From Treponema sp. (GTDB taxonomy: Bacteria > Spirochaetota > Spirochaetia > Treponematales > Breznakiellaceae), in NCBI GenBank assembly GCA_031264395.1, contig JAISEB010000059.1:1-21059 (forward strand): a stretch of DNA of 21,059 nt. The letters are read 5' to 3'. Below the pieces are notes generated by a model, which did not search any database, was not told the DNA's origin, and saw nothing but the letters and a program-made list of their open reading frames with translations. This document shows, one piece after another, positions 13,846-21,059 of the stretch; within the stretch, counting starts at the first letter, position 1, and every line of letters begins with the position of its first letter. A program made the translations under genes and the position numbers.

Positions 13846-13863
13846 TACTTTTCCCTTTATCAA
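13835..13863 (-). promoter_or_regulatory. Sigma70-type promoter of the barrel-lipoprotein-rarA operon
   Basis: On the minus strand TTGATA (13863-13858), a 17-nt spacer, TATAGT (13840-13835). It has 5 of 6 matches at -35 and 5 of 6 at -10. Transcription start is predicted near 13828, about 16 nt before the ATG. Confidence 0.7.
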
Positions 13864-13879
13864 TGTATAACAACCGGGC

Positions 13880-14692
13880 TCAGGGGGGAGTTACCGGAAC
13901 TCCTTTCTCTATTGAAAGGAACTGTATGAGGATTGGATATTTGGTAAGAAGCTCCCCGTATTTTTCCAGCTCGTCGAAACGGAACCGCGCGTCGACGCGG
14001 TTTCCGGCGTCCTGGTTCAGAACGGAGGAAAGGTATTCCCGCTGTTTCCCGAGGTATTCTTCGTAGAGGCCCCGGATCTGCCGGTAAAGGGCGAAGTCCG
14101 GAAAAACCGCCGTATGAATGAGGCAGGAAACATTTTTTATATACGGAAAGGCCTTCCGTATGTCTTCTTCAAGGCCCGCGCTTTTCCCGTCTTCAAGAAT
14201 TTTCTCCAAATTCCCGCTGTACAGCGGATCGGATACAAGGCTGGCCTCCATAAAGGCCCCTATTTCCCCCGAAAGCCTGTCTTCAAACGCCTCAAGTTCG
14301 TCCTGGCCGCTTATGGAATGTTTTTCGATCAGGGAAATCAGGGAATCCCCGTCCAGCATATAGGAAAGGGAGGCGGAAAATTCGTAGGAAAAATCCGCGC
14401 CGGTCCCGGTAAAACTGCCGTATGTCTCCGCGGAAGGAAGGGTATTTTTTATGGAGACCGAATGGCGCCGCTCGGCAAGGCGGAAGGCCGTTATGACGGT
14501 ATTGGCGGGAATGAGCCTGTACCAGACCCACCGGAATTCCCCCTCCTTTACCGGAGAGGGATCAAGCCCGTGGGTTTTGGAACGCATGACCCCGACGCTT
14601 CCGGGGGGAACGGCAAGCTGGGCCCAGCCCGCGAAAAAGGCGGCGGCGCCGAGAATCACGATAATAACAAGACTGAAAAGAAACTTTTTCAT
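13880..14692 (-). CDS. Membrane-anchored protein, possibly SPFH/band-7-like
   Basis: 270 aa with one N-terminal hydrophobic helix (about 4-22, FLFSLVIIVILGAAAFFAG) serving as anchor. It is followed by VPPGSVGVMRSKTHGLDPSP (28-47). This phrase, a conserved VPPG.VGV strand followed by a membrane-proximal beta region, resembles the start of SPFH/band-7 (prohibitin/stomatin) domains. The rest alternates beta segments (about 50-115) with acidic helices (about 120-245), again compatible with that family. The resemblance is weak, so I call it only a possibility. It ends about 20 nt before the barrel operon promoter and is divergent from the gene at 14746. A short AAAGG lies before the ATG. Confidence 0.8.
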   Translation of the reverse strand: MKKFLFSLVIIVILGAAAFFAGWAQLAVPPGSVGVMRSKTHGLDPSPVKEGEFRWVWYRLIPANTVITAFRLAERRHSVSIKNTLPSAETYGSFTGTGADFSYEFSASLSYMLDGDSLISLIEKHSISGQDELEAFEDRLSGEIGAFMEASLVSDPLYSGNLEKILEDGKSAGLEEDIRKAFPYIKNVSCLIHTAVFPDFALYRQIRGLYEEYLGKQREYLSSVLNQDAGNRVDARFRFDELEKYGELLTKYPILIQFLSIEKGVPVTPP

Positions 14693-14715
14693 GGCCTTTA
14701 TTCAAATTGTATAAT
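14686..14715 (+). promoter_or_regulatory. Probable promoter for the membrane protein-aroH pair
   Basis: TTTTCA (14686-14691), an 18-nt spacer, and a perfect TATAAT (14710-14715). A TATAAA follows at 14720. The same AT-rich segment on the minus strand contains TATTAT and TACAAT and may serve the divergent gene, but without a clear -35. Confidence 0.5.
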
Positions 14716-14745
14716 AGCGTATAAAAGGGGAATAAGAAAGGGACC

Positions 14746-15090
14746 ATGGCCGATAAAAAGAAAAAAAACCTGTTTTCCCTTTTCATCATGCTCACGTCTC
14801 TTTTTTCCTTTGTTCTTGCGCTGCTTGCGCTTGCTTTCTATGCTCTGGGCGCCGTCCGGGGATTTTCCGACGCGGTCCAGCTTTTTTTTCTGCGCATCCT
14901 GGCCTCCCTGGGCCTTTTTCTTGTTCTTGTCTCGCTGTACGGAATGATCCATAACGGGTACCGTCTTGCAAGGGAAGGCGGGCTCCGTTTCCTCCCGGGG
15001 ATGGGCGGGTATCTTGTTCTGGGAATTCTGGGGGCCTTTCTGGCCGTTTTTGCCTCTTTTGTTTCGGTCATATCAGGAGGGAACGCGTGA
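14746..15090 (+). CDS. Small integral membrane protein, unknown function (114 aa)
   Basis: Not recognised. A short lysine-rich N-terminus (MADKKKKN) is followed by three probable transmembrane helices (about 12-36, 44-64 and 86-108), with the positive residues HNGYRLAREGG in the loop between helices 2 and 3. AGAAAGGG precedes the ATG. It overlaps the chorismate mutase gene by 4 nt (GTGA), so the two are translated as a coupled pair. Nothing visible links it to aromatic biosynthesis. It may be a general small envelope protein that merely shares the transcript. Confidence 0.83.
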   Translation: MADKKKKNLFSLFIMLTSLFSFVLALLALAFYALGAVRGFSDAVQLFFLRILASLGLFLVLVSLYGMIHNGYRLAREGGLRFLPGMGGYLVLGILGAFLAVFASFVSVISGGNA

Positions 15091-15464
15091 ACGGAAAAAA
15101 ACTCTTTGCCGTCCGGGGGGCAACCCAATGCCTTAATACCGCCGAAGATATAACCCGGCAGGTTGCCGCCCTGTACCGCGAAGTCCTTGCCCGCAACAAG
15201 CTGGATGAAGAGAATATTGTTTCCCTTGTTTTTTCGGTGACGGAGGATCTGGACGCGAAGAACCCGGCGGCCGCCCTGCGCGGCTGCGGCCTCGCGGCGG
15301 ATACGGCCCTTTTTGCCGTACAGGAAGCCCGGTTCGGGGGAGGGCTGGAGCGGACCGTGAGGCTTCTTCTTCACTGTTATCTTGATGAAGATTCCCGGCC
15401 CTTTCATGTGTACCGCAACGGCGCCGAAATTTTACGGCCTGACAGGGCCGCGCCAAGTCCGTGA
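15087..15464 (+). CDS. aroH: Monofunctional chorismate mutase, AroH type
   Basis: Converts chorismate to prephenate in phenylalanine/tyrosine synthesis. 125 aa, the typical size of the trimeric Bacillus subtilis AroH class rather than the helical AroQ class. Active-site residues can be placed against AroH from memory: R10 in FAVRGATQ (Arg7), R65 in AAALRG (Arg63), E80 in VQE (Glu78), R92 in ERTVRLLLH (Arg90) and Y109 in HVYRNGAEILRPD (Tyr108). The Cys75 equivalent is replaced by Val. FSVTEDLDAKNPA (49-61) is also diagnostic. GTG start at 15087 with AGGAGGG 5 nt upstream. It ends just before a plus-strand terminator shared with the convergent lacI end. Confidence 0.95.
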   Translation: MNGKKLFAVRGATQCLNTAEDITRQVAALYREVLARNKLDEENIVSLVFSVTEDLDAKNPAAALRGCGLAADTALFAVQEARFGGGLERTVRLLLHCYLDEDSRPFHVYRNGAEILRPDRAAPSP

Positions 15465-15475
15465 GAGGGAGGCCG

Positions 15476-15506
15476 GCCGGGGGGAAGATAGCCCCGGCGT
15501 TTTTTT
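15476..15506 (+). terminator. Intrinsic terminator after aroH
   Basis: GCCGGGG (15476-15482), a 9-nt loop, CCCCGGC (15492-15498), then G and seven T. The T-run reaches into the stop codon of the convergent lacI gene. There is no comparable T-run in the other direction. Confidence 0.88.
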
Positions 15507-16584
15507 ACCAGTCCACCAGTATCCAGTCGTCGGGGGCGTTTTTTACGGTTGATTTGCGCACGACAAGTTTGGGGGCTATTTCAAACGCGGTTTCCGCGGC
15601 GGGGGAAACGCCGTTTTCAAGCTGTTCAAGGAGAAGCCCCGCGGCCTTTTTTCCCATGGTGTGTTTCTGTATGTGTATGGTGGAAAGCGACGGTTCCAGC
15701 ACGCTGGAGATGAACACGTCGTCATAGCCGATTACCTTGATGTCATCGGGAACGCGCTTCCCCGCTTCGGAAATGGCCTTGAACGCGCCGACGGACATTT
15801 GATCATTCGCGACAAAGACGCCGTCAATGCCGGGCATTTTTCCAAGCAGTTCCTTCATGGCAAGGTAGCCGCTTTTGTGGGTATAATCGCCGGTACTGAT
15901 CATCGTGCCGTCGTCGACATCGAGGCCGCTGCGTTTCATGACGTTTTTGTATCCGGTTACGCGATCCTGCACGACCGAAAAAAAGACGGGGCCCGTGATG
16001 TGCCCTATGCGCCTGCAGCCGGTGTCTATCAGATGGGAAACGGCCAAATCGGCGCCGATGACGGAATTTGAATACACCGACGTGATTCCGTATTTGCTCA
16101 AATCGTTGTCGACGCAGACAAGCGCCGTTTTTCTTTTTGCGGAAGATCGTTTTATGACGTCGTTAATAATGCCGGCTTCCATTTCCTTCGGCAGTGTGGA
16201 GGCGAACATGATGCCGTCGACCCTGTCCTGAATGAGCCCTGTTATGCCTTCGCGCAGTTTTTTCGCGCCTCCCACGCTGTCGTGGTTTCCTTCGGAATCC
16301 ATTATGATAAGCCTGTACCCCAGGGGATTTAACACGTCGTACATGCTCTTGATTATGTAGGGTGAAAAAAGGCCGCAAATGTCGGACATTATGACGCCTA
16401 TGGTTTTGGTATGCTTGAATTTCATCTTCTGCGCGATGGGATTGGCTATGTATTCAAGCTCTTCCACCGCCGCGTTGACACGGCGGGCAAGATCCTCGCT
16501 GACATATTTGTTTTTGTTTATTACGTTGGAAACGGTGGAAATGGATACGCCCGCCCGTCTTGCCACATCATGGATTGTAATCAT
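15505..16584 (-). CDS. LacI-family transcriptional regulator
   Basis: 359-aa DNA-binding repressor of the LacI/PurR type. The N-terminal helix-turn-helix and hinge helix (about 1-58: ITIHDVARRAGVSISTVSNV, then YVSEDLARRV) are complete. The periplasmic-binding-protein-like sensor domain starts at KTIGVIMSDI and contains typical GHITGP, VDGIMFAS, DGVFVANDQMSVGAFKAI and VIGYDDV segments. Start at 16584 (MITIHDV), with GGAG 5 nt upstream. Upstream in-frame codons cross the palindrome and lack a ribosome site. The inducer is unknown, probably a sugar or nucleoside by family. It follows the fumarase genes by 55 nt and may have its own promoter in that gap. The 20-bp palindrome next to its start suggests autoregulation. 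Confidence 0.95.
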   Translation of the reverse strand: MITIHDVARRAGVSISTVSNVINKNKYVSEDLARRVNAAVEELEYIANPIAQKMKFKHTKTIGVIMSDICGLFSPYIIKSMYDVLNPLGYRLIIMDSEGNHDSVGGAKKLREGITGLIQDRVDGIMFASTLPKEMEAGIINDVIKRSSAKRKTALVCVDNDLSKYGITSVYSNSVIGADLAVSHLIDTGCRRIGHITGPVFFSVVQDRVTGYKNVMKRSGLDVDDGTMISTGDYTHKSGYLAMKELLGKMPGIDGVFVANDQMSVGAFKAISEAGKRVPDDIKVIGYDDVFISSVLEPSLSTIHIQKHTMGKKAAGLLLEQLENGVSPAAETAFEIAPKLVVRKSTVKNAPDDWILVDW

Positions 16585-16595
16585 ATCGTCTCCGC

Positions 16596-16615
16596 CCGAC
16601 ATGGTACCATGACGG
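16596..16615. promoter_or_regulatory. 20-bp near-perfect palindrome before lacI; candidate operator
   Basis: CCG A CATGGTACCATG A CGG: a perfect 12-bp core plus matching CCG/CGG flanks, 18 of 20 bases symmetric. Its inner edge is 11 nt before the lacI ATG. A weak -10-like TATAGA lies just upstream (about 16621-16626). The length and position fit an autoregulatory LacI-type operator, although the centre is TA rather than the common CG. Confidence 0.6.
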
Positions 16616-16639
16616 TATTTTTCTATACAATAGCGGGCG

Positions 16640-17215
16640 TTAGCAGGCGGGACCCATGGCCTCCGCGGCCTTGAGGTATGCCCTTCTTCCCGTTTCATAG
16701 AGATCGTTTCCCGCGCTGTCTATGATAACCGTAACGGGAAAATCTTCCAGGGCAAGGCGGCGCACCGCCTCGGCGCCAAGGTCTCCAAAGGCGATAATTT
16801 CGGACGACGTGATGCGCCCGGAAAGAAGGGCGCCCGCGCCGCCCGGCGCCCCGAAATAAACGGCGCCCGTTTTCAGCATGGCCTTCACCACTTCTTTTGA
16901 ACGTTTTCCCTTGCCTATCATGCCCCTGAGCCCAAGGGAAAGGAGGCGGGGCGTAAAGGGGTCCATGCGCCCGCTTGTGGTAGGGCCGGCAGATCCCGTG
17001 ACGAATCCCGGAGGGGTCGGCGCCGGGCCCGCGTAGTAGATGACGGCGTCTTCGAGGGGGAAGGGGAGCTTTTCCCCCCTGTCAAGCAGCTCGATGAAGC
17101 GCCTGTGCGCGGCGTCGCGGGCGGTGTAGACGAACCCCGAAAGAAGAACCTCTTCGCCCGTTCTCAGGGAGGCGGCCTTTTCCCTCGAGAGGGGAAGGAC
17201 GACGCGGCGCTCCAC
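16640..17215 (-). CDS. Class I fumarate hydratase/tartrate dehydratase beta subunit
   Basis: Beta subunit of the two-subunit [4Fe-4S] hydro-lyase that interconverts fumarate and L-malate (or dehydrates tartrate). 191 aa, normal for the separate beta subunit. Motifs: VLLSGFVYTARDAAHRRF (23-40), YYAGP (60-64), GSAGPTTSGRMDPFTP (74-89), GKGKRS (101-106) and FGAPGGAGALL (121-131). GTG start at 17215 with a perfect GGAGGT 6 nt upstream. It overlaps the alpha-subunit stop by one base. Sequence alone cannot separate fumarase from tartrate dehydratase. Fumarase is the more common role when no tartrate genes are present. Confidence 0.93.
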   Translation of the reverse strand: MERRVVLPLSREKAASLRTGEEVLLSGFVYTARDAAHRRFIELLDRGEKLPFPLEDAVIYYAGPAPTPPGFVTGSAGPTTSGRMDPFTPRLLSLGLRGMIGKGKRSKEVVKAMLKTGAVYFGAPGGAGALLSGRITSSEIIAFGDLGAEAVRRLALEDFPVTVIIDSAGNDLYETGRRAYLKAAEAMGPAC

Positions 17216-18054
17216 TACAGGACCTCCTTCGCGTGGCGGCTTGCATGGCAGTTAATGTTTACCGCGCAGGGAAGGGAAGCGATGTGGACGGCCATGGTTT
17301 CGATCATGACAGCGAGCGCGGTGGTTTTGCCGCCGTAACCCGACGGCCCTATCCCCAGAGCGTTGATTTTTTCCAGCAGTTCCGCCTCCAGCCCGGCGTA
17401 AAGCGGATCGGGATGAGACGAAGGGATGGGGCGGAGCAGGGCGCGTTTCGCGAGGAGGGCCGCCTTGTCGAAATTTCCCCCTATGCCTATTCCCGCGACA
17501 ATAGGGGGGCACGGATTGGGGCCGGCCTCAAGAACCGTATCCAGAACAAAATCGACGATGCCCTTCCTGCCGCCTGCAGGGGTGAGCATTTTGACGCGGC
17601 TCATGTTTTCGCTGCCCGCCCCTTTCGGGGCGACGGTAACGGTAAGCTCGCCGCCGCTAACGCTTTCGATATACAGCATGGCGGGCGTGTTGTCCCCCGT
17701 GTTTACCCGCCTGAGCGGATCGGCCGCCATGGAATTGCGAAGATACCCTTCGGCGCTGCCCAGCCTTACCCCCTCGTTCACCGCCTCCCGTATATCGCCT
17801 TCAATGTAAACGCCGTCTCCCACATCGAGGAATACGCAGGTAATGCCCGTGTCCTGACATATGGGGATTTTCTTTTCGCGGGCAAGGGCGAAATTCTCTT
17901 CAATCTTTTCCATGACGCTCTGGGCCGCGGGCCAGCTTTCGGCCGCGCGGCATTCCCTTATGCGGGAACACACGTCCGCCGGCAGGTTCACGTTTGCTTC
18001 CACGCACAGGCGGCGTACGCAGTCCCTTACGGCGGCGGCTTTGATGATCCTCAT
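17215..18054 (-). CDS. Class I fumarate hydratase/tartrate dehydratase alpha subunit
   Basis: Iron-sulphur-carrying subunit of the same hydro-lyase, 279 aa (usual about 280). The three cluster cysteines are visible: C66 in PICQDTG, C182 in GPNPCPPIVAGIGIGG and C269 in NCHASRH. Other signatures are PKGAGSENMS (143-152) and GPSGYGGKTTAL (236-247). Start at 18054 (MRIIKAAAVRD) matches the family N-terminus, with GAGGG about 10 nt upstream. An ATG at 18081 (MANPEG) is possible but has no better ribosome site. The open frame continues far upstream inside the nucleoside-kinase gene and is not real there. Its stop overlaps the beta-subunit GTG, giving coupled equimolar synthesis. It follows the kinase by 67 nt. 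Confidence 0.94.
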   Translation of the reverse strand: MRIIKAAAVRDCVRRLCVEANVNLPADVCSRIRECRAAESWPAAQSVMEKIEENFALAREKKIPICQDTGITCVFLDVGDGVYIEGDIREAVNEGVRLGSAEGYLRNSMAADPLRRVNTGDNTPAMLYIESVSGGELTVTVAPKGAGSENMSRVKMLTPAGGRKGIVDFVLDTVLEAGPNPCPPIVAGIGIGGNFDKAALLAKRALLRPIPSSHPDPLYAGLEAELLEKINALGIGPSGYGGKTTALAVMIETMAVHIASLPCAVNINCHASRHAKEVL

Positions 18055-18121
18055 GCGCAGGGTTCCCTCGGGGTTCGCCATTCCGTAATTCCGGAACCGG
18101 TTTTTTCCGCCGGCGGCGCGC

Positions 18122-19780
18122 CTAGTATTTGAATTCCGATTCTCCGATAAATTCCCGCAGTATGCTGGTGCCGGGCACGTACTGGGGGGGAATGGGGGCG
18201 AAATTTTCCAGGAAGGAAAGGAGGCGCACCGCCTCGGCGTATTCCCGCTCTTCCGGCTTGACCGCCCGCAGCAGAGGATCGGCGTAGTATTTAAGGACGG
18301 AAAGCTCGTAGTCAAGCGCGGAGTTAAAGGCCATGTCTGCGCCGTTCTGGAAAGGGAAGATGTGCTTCCTTTCGCCCGCCTGAACGGAAGGCCACATTTT
18401 AATAGTTCCCGCCGCGTCCTTTCCCCGGAACTGGTAATCGCGGACCATGCGCCGCAGCAGCCTGTTGTCGCTTGTGGGAATGCGGTTGTGATCATCGAGG
18501 TTAAGCTGGGTAAGGGCCGAAACGTACAGTTTGAATTTTTTTTCGCGCGCTATCTGGGGGGTAAGCGCGTCGTTAAGGCCGTGTATTCCTTCGACTATCA
18601 GTATGGTGCGCCGGTCAAGGCGTATCTTTTTTCCGCCGTTTTCCCTGCGCCTTCCGGTCCTGAAATCGTAGGAGGGCAGCGTCACTTCTTTTCCGTCAAG
18701 AAGCTCAAGGAGCTGTTCGTTAAGAAAAGGGACGTCAAGGGCTTCAAGGCATTCAAAATCAGGCTCGCCGTTTTCATCCCTGGGCGTCTTGTCCGTGCCC
18801 ACATAATAGTCGTCAAGGCTTATGGCTATGGGCCGAAGACCTGTCACCATTAATTCTATGGAAAGCCGCTTCGCCGACGTAGTCTTGCCCGAACTGGAAG
18901 GACCGGCGATAAGCACCACCTTGACCTCTTCCCGCCCGTTCCAGATCTTTTCGGCGATGCCGGAAATCTTCCTTGCCTGAAACGCCTCGGCCATGCGTAT
19001 GTAATCCCGGATTGTCCTTTCGGCGACCAGGCGGTTAAGGCTTCCGACGGCGTGGACCTCCACGATGCGGCCCCATTTCTTGTATTCGTCGTAAACCGTA
19101 AAGATGCCGGGGCTGTCCTCAAAAGGATCTATGACGCCGTTCCGCCCTACCGCGGGAAACCGGAGCAGGAAGCCTTCCCTGTATAACATAAGATCGAAGG
19201 CGTCAAGAAGGCCCGTGCGCGGCACCAGCGGCTCAATATAGAGATCCGCGTAATTTCCGCATACGTTTACCTTGACGACAGGATCGTTGCGAAGATCGAG
19301 CAGCGCCCGGGTATCGGCCTGGTTGTTTGTTTTGAAGAGTTCCAGCGCGTCCCCGTAGGCAATGCGCCTGTATTCGATGGGGCGGTTTTCCTTCACAATG
19401 GAAAGCATTCTGTCCCCAAGATCCGACATGTCTTTTTTCGACGGGTTTTTTCCGGCCGTAAACGTGTAGTAGTAGCTGTTTCCCAGCGAATGGCCCACGT
19501 ACAGGCTGCGTTCGGGAAAAAGCTCCCGCGCCGCGATGGCAAGAATAAAGGCCAGCGAGCGCCGGTATATCATTACCCCTTCAGGGGCTTCAAGGAGCAC
19601 CGGTTCTATATCGGCGTTTACTTCTATTTTTGCCGAAAGGGGAAGGATCTCGTTGTTTACACGCACCGCGGCGATTTTATTTTCGTTTGCGCCAAGACGC
19701 CCGGCAAACGAAGCCGCCTGTACACCGGCCTCGCAGACAACAGGGTCCCCGTCCGCAAACCGTATCCGTATGTTATTCAT
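18122..19780 (-). CDS. udk: Multidomain nucleoside (uridine-type) kinase with TGS/ThrRS-like N-terminus
   Basis: 552 aa, about twice the size of simple uridine kinase. Residues 1-65 look like a TGS-type beta-grasp domain (MNNIRIRFADGDPVVCEAGV). Residues 70-210 resemble the threonyl-tRNA-synthetase second additional domain (ARELFPERSLYVGHSLGNSY). The kinase part is about 285-480: P-loop GPSSSGKTT (293-301), SLDDYYVGTD (321-330) and EGIHGLN (397-403). This fused architecture is known in spirochaetes, clostridia and Bacteroidetes and is annotated uridine kinase or nucleoside kinase; the exact substrate is uncertain. GGAGG lies 5 nt before the ATG. It is 25 nt downstream of pncB, so nucleotide and NAD salvage genes share a transcript. 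Confidence 0.93.
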   Translation of the reverse strand: MNNIRIRFADGDPVVCEAGVQAASFAGRLGANENKIAAVRVNNEILPLSAKIEVNADIEPVLLEAPEGVMIYRRSLAFILAIAARELFPERSLYVGHSLGNSYYYTFTAGKNPSKKDMSDLGDRMLSIVKENRPIEYRRIAYGDALELFKTNNQADTRALLDLRNDPVVKVNVCGNYADLYIEPLVPRTGLLDAFDLMLYREGFLLRFPAVGRNGVIDPFEDSPGIFTVYDEYKKWGRIVEVHAVGSLNRLVAERTIRDYIRMAEAFQARKISGIAEKIWNGREEVKVVLIAGPSSSGKTTSAKRLSIELMVTGLRPIAISLDDYYVGTDKTPRDENGEPDFECLEALDVPFLNEQLLELLDGKEVTLPSYDFRTGRRRENGGKKIRLDRRTILIVEGIHGLNDALTPQIAREKKFKLYVSALTQLNLDDHNRIPTSDNRLLRRMVRDYQFRGKDAAGTIKMWPSVQAGERKHIFPFQNGADMAFNSALDYELSVLKYYADPLLRAVKPEEREYAEAVRLLSFLENFAPIPPQYVPGTSILREFIGESEFKY

Positions 19781-19805
19781 GACGGCCTCCGCCGCTGGGG
19801 GATAC

Positions 19806-21059
19806 TCATAAATCCCCTATGTAGTTCTTTATCAGCGCGAGTTTCAGTTCCCTGAGTTTTTCCGTTACAGAAACCTTGTACACATGCGGGTTCAACAGGC
19901 GCTTGTAGCTTGGGTCCAGCGAGTCAAGATCCGCCGCGGCGTGCGCCCTTACGGCGGCAAGCGGGGGAAGGGGAGAGGACAGGACGCCGTTTTCAAGGCG
20001 CGGCTTGAGGAGCGGTTCGGCGCTGCCCGAGATCTCGTGGTAGAAGTGGCGGTAATCGGCCTGCGGATGCCAAAAGGCGTAACGCTTCCCCTTTTCCGGA
20101 ATGTCGCCCGGGAGGTCAAGGCCCATGACGTCGGCCACCGCCATGCCGCCGGGATCTTTGACGCGCCACACCTGCTTGACGCCGGGGGTGGTGGTTTTTT
20201 CGGGGTTGTCCGAAAATTTCATTACCGGGATCATGGCCCGGTCTCCGCCGTCGCGGGCCGCCAGCTTGTAGACGCCGGAAAAGGCGGCCTCTTCGCCCCC
20301 TGTGACCATGCGGGTTCCCACCCCCCAGGTGTTTACCGGCGTTCCCGCGCCGGTCAGCGTCTGTATGATTGCCTCGTCAAGATCGTTGCTTACCGTGATG
20401 GTCGCGTTGGGAAAACCCGCCTCGTCCAGTATCTTCCGCACCTCGATTGAAAGGTAGCTGATGTCCCCCGAATCAAGCCGGACGCCGAAGTTGTGCCCCC
20501 TGGCGGCAAGCTCCCTCCCCGCCGCGATGGCGCTGCGGATTCCGCTTTTAAGGGTGTCGTAGGTGTCGATAAGAAAGATTGTGCGGCCGGGGTAAATATC
20601 GGCGTAGGCGCGGAAGGCTTCTTCCTCGGACGGGTGGGCCATGACCCAGGAATGGGCCATGGTTCCCAGCACGGGAATGCCGAACGCCTTTCCTCCAAGG
20701 GTGTTGGAAGTCCCCGACGCGCCGCCTATGTAGCTTGCCCTGGTGGCGGACATCGCGCCGTCGGGCCCCTGTGCGCGCCGGAGGCCGAATTCCATGATGG
20801 AGCCCTTTCCCGAGGCAAGCCAGACCCTGGCGGTTTTGGTCGCTATAAGACTCTGAAAGTTGATCGTGTTAAGGAGCATGCCTTCGATGATCTGGCATTC
20901 TATGAGCCCGCCTTCGACCCGGATCAAAGGTTCCTGGGGAAAGACCGCCGTCCCTTCGTCCATGGCCCAGAGGGAACCCTTGAAACGAAAATCCCCGAGG
21001 CTTTCGGTAAAGGCTTTTTCAAAACAGCCGAGGCTGTCGAGGTACTCTATGTCTTCCCG
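19806..21059 (-). CDS. pncB: Nicotinate phosphoribosyltransferase (5' end outside window)
   Basis: Makes nicotinate mononucleotide from nicotinate and PRPP in NAD salvage. The frame is open from the right edge (REDIEYLDSLGCFEKAF...) for 417 residues to the stop, so roughly the first 70-100 residues are missing. Family motifs: EGGLIECQIIEGMLLNTINF, FGLRRAQGPDGAMSATRASY, GGASGTSN, GTMAHSWVMAHP (the segment with the functional histidine), FGVRLDSGDISYLS, TVSNDLDE and NTWGVGTRMVTGG (phosphate-binding). The order and spacing match PncB-type enzymes. It is the first visible gene of the pncB-kinase-fumarase(-lacI) run. Its promoter is outside the window. Confidence 0.96.
   Translation of the reverse strand, partial: REDIEYLDSLGCFEKAFTESLGDFRFKGSLWAMDEGTAVFPQEPLIRVEGGLIECQIIEGMLLNTINFQSLIATKTARVWLASGKGSIMEFGLRRAQGPDGAMSATRASYIGGASGTSNTLGGKAFGIPVLGTMAHSWVMAHPSEEEAFRAYADIYPGRTIFLIDTYDTLKSGIRSAIAAGRELAARGHNFGVRLDSGDISYLSIEVRKILDEAGFPNATITVSNDLDEAIIQTLTGAGTPVNTWGVGTRMVTGGEEAAFSGVYKLAARDGGDRAMIPVMKFSDNPEKTTTPGVKQVWRVKDPGGMAVADVMGLDLPGDIPEKGKRYAFWHPQADYRHFYHEISGSAEPLLKPRLENGVLSSPLPPLAAVRAHAAADLDSLDPSYKRLLNPHVYKVSVTEKLRELKLALIKNYIGDL

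Noticed and set aside
13887..13903. GGAGTT/AACTCC hairpin at the 3' end of the SPFH-like gene as a terminator
   Set aside because: It lies within the last codons and has no T-run on the minus strand.
17215..18495. 426-codon version of the fumarase alpha subunit
   Set aside because: The extra N-terminal part overlaps the nucleoside-kinase gene in another frame and has no resemblance to the family; the conserved protein begins at 18054.
1..21059. tRNA, rRNA, insertion sequences, prophage or defence genes
   Set aside because: No cloverleaf-like or rRNA-like sequence, transposase, integrase or defence motif was noticed by eye on either strand; a tRNA and HMM scan would be needed to exclude them fully.

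Overview
The window is a gene-dense, GC-rich stretch of a spirochaete chromosome, most likely a Treponema of the GC-rich termite-gut type (inference). The evidence is two FlaB periplasmic-flagellin genes starting MIINHN, a flaB-flaB-flaG-fliD order that I recall from Treponema pallidum, a TP0733-like outer-membrane barrel, and a lipoprotein with a relaxed spirochaetal lipobox. Nearly everything is on the minus strand. The only plus-strand genes are a small membrane protein and a chorismate mutase. Both window edges cut genes: an HD-GYP gene at the left and pncB at the right.

Regions, read in the direction of minus-strand transcription from the right. (a) 21059-15505: pncB (5' end outside the window), a TGS/uridine-kinase-like nucleoside kinase, the two subunits of a class I fumarase/tartrate-type hydratase, and a LacI-family regulator with a near-perfect palindrome just before its start. 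(b) 15464-14746, plus strand: a small membrane protein and aroH-type chorismate mutase overlapping by 4 nt, ending in a terminator shared with the convergent lacI end. (c) 14692-13880: a membrane-anchored protein with a faint SPFH/band-7 look. (d) 13863-9438: a good sigma70-type promoter with an inverted repeat over its -10 box drives an outer-membrane barrel protein, a lipoprotein and a RarA ATPase fused to a methyltransferase-like domain. (e) 9424-7056: two single-gene flagellin units, each ending in an intrinsic terminator, the first with a good sigma28-type promoter. (f) 6954-1: a long operon of flaG, fliD, an unknown protein, a PilZ c-di-GMP receptor, a small unknown protein, tsaE, tsaB and an HD-GYP phosphodiesterase.

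The most interesting signal is in the untranslated leaders of the flagellar filament genes. Both flaB leaders carry a hairpin whose loop presents GGATG about 22-25 nt before a Shine-Dalgarno that itself contains GGA. The flaG Shine-Dalgarno lies in the loop of a GTAC/GTAC hairpin within a 12-nt match to the CsrA consensus. This is the layout expected for CsrA (with FliW as antagonist) controlling flagellin translation, as described for Bacillus subtilis hag and Borrelia flaB. Here it would extend to three separate filament transcripts. The flaG leader also holds a 3.3-copy, 18-bp tandem repeat made of small hairpins. Other notable points are the RarA fusion, c-di-GMP receptor and hydrolase genes inside the filament-cap operon together with t6A tRNA-modification genes, and palindromes at two promoters.
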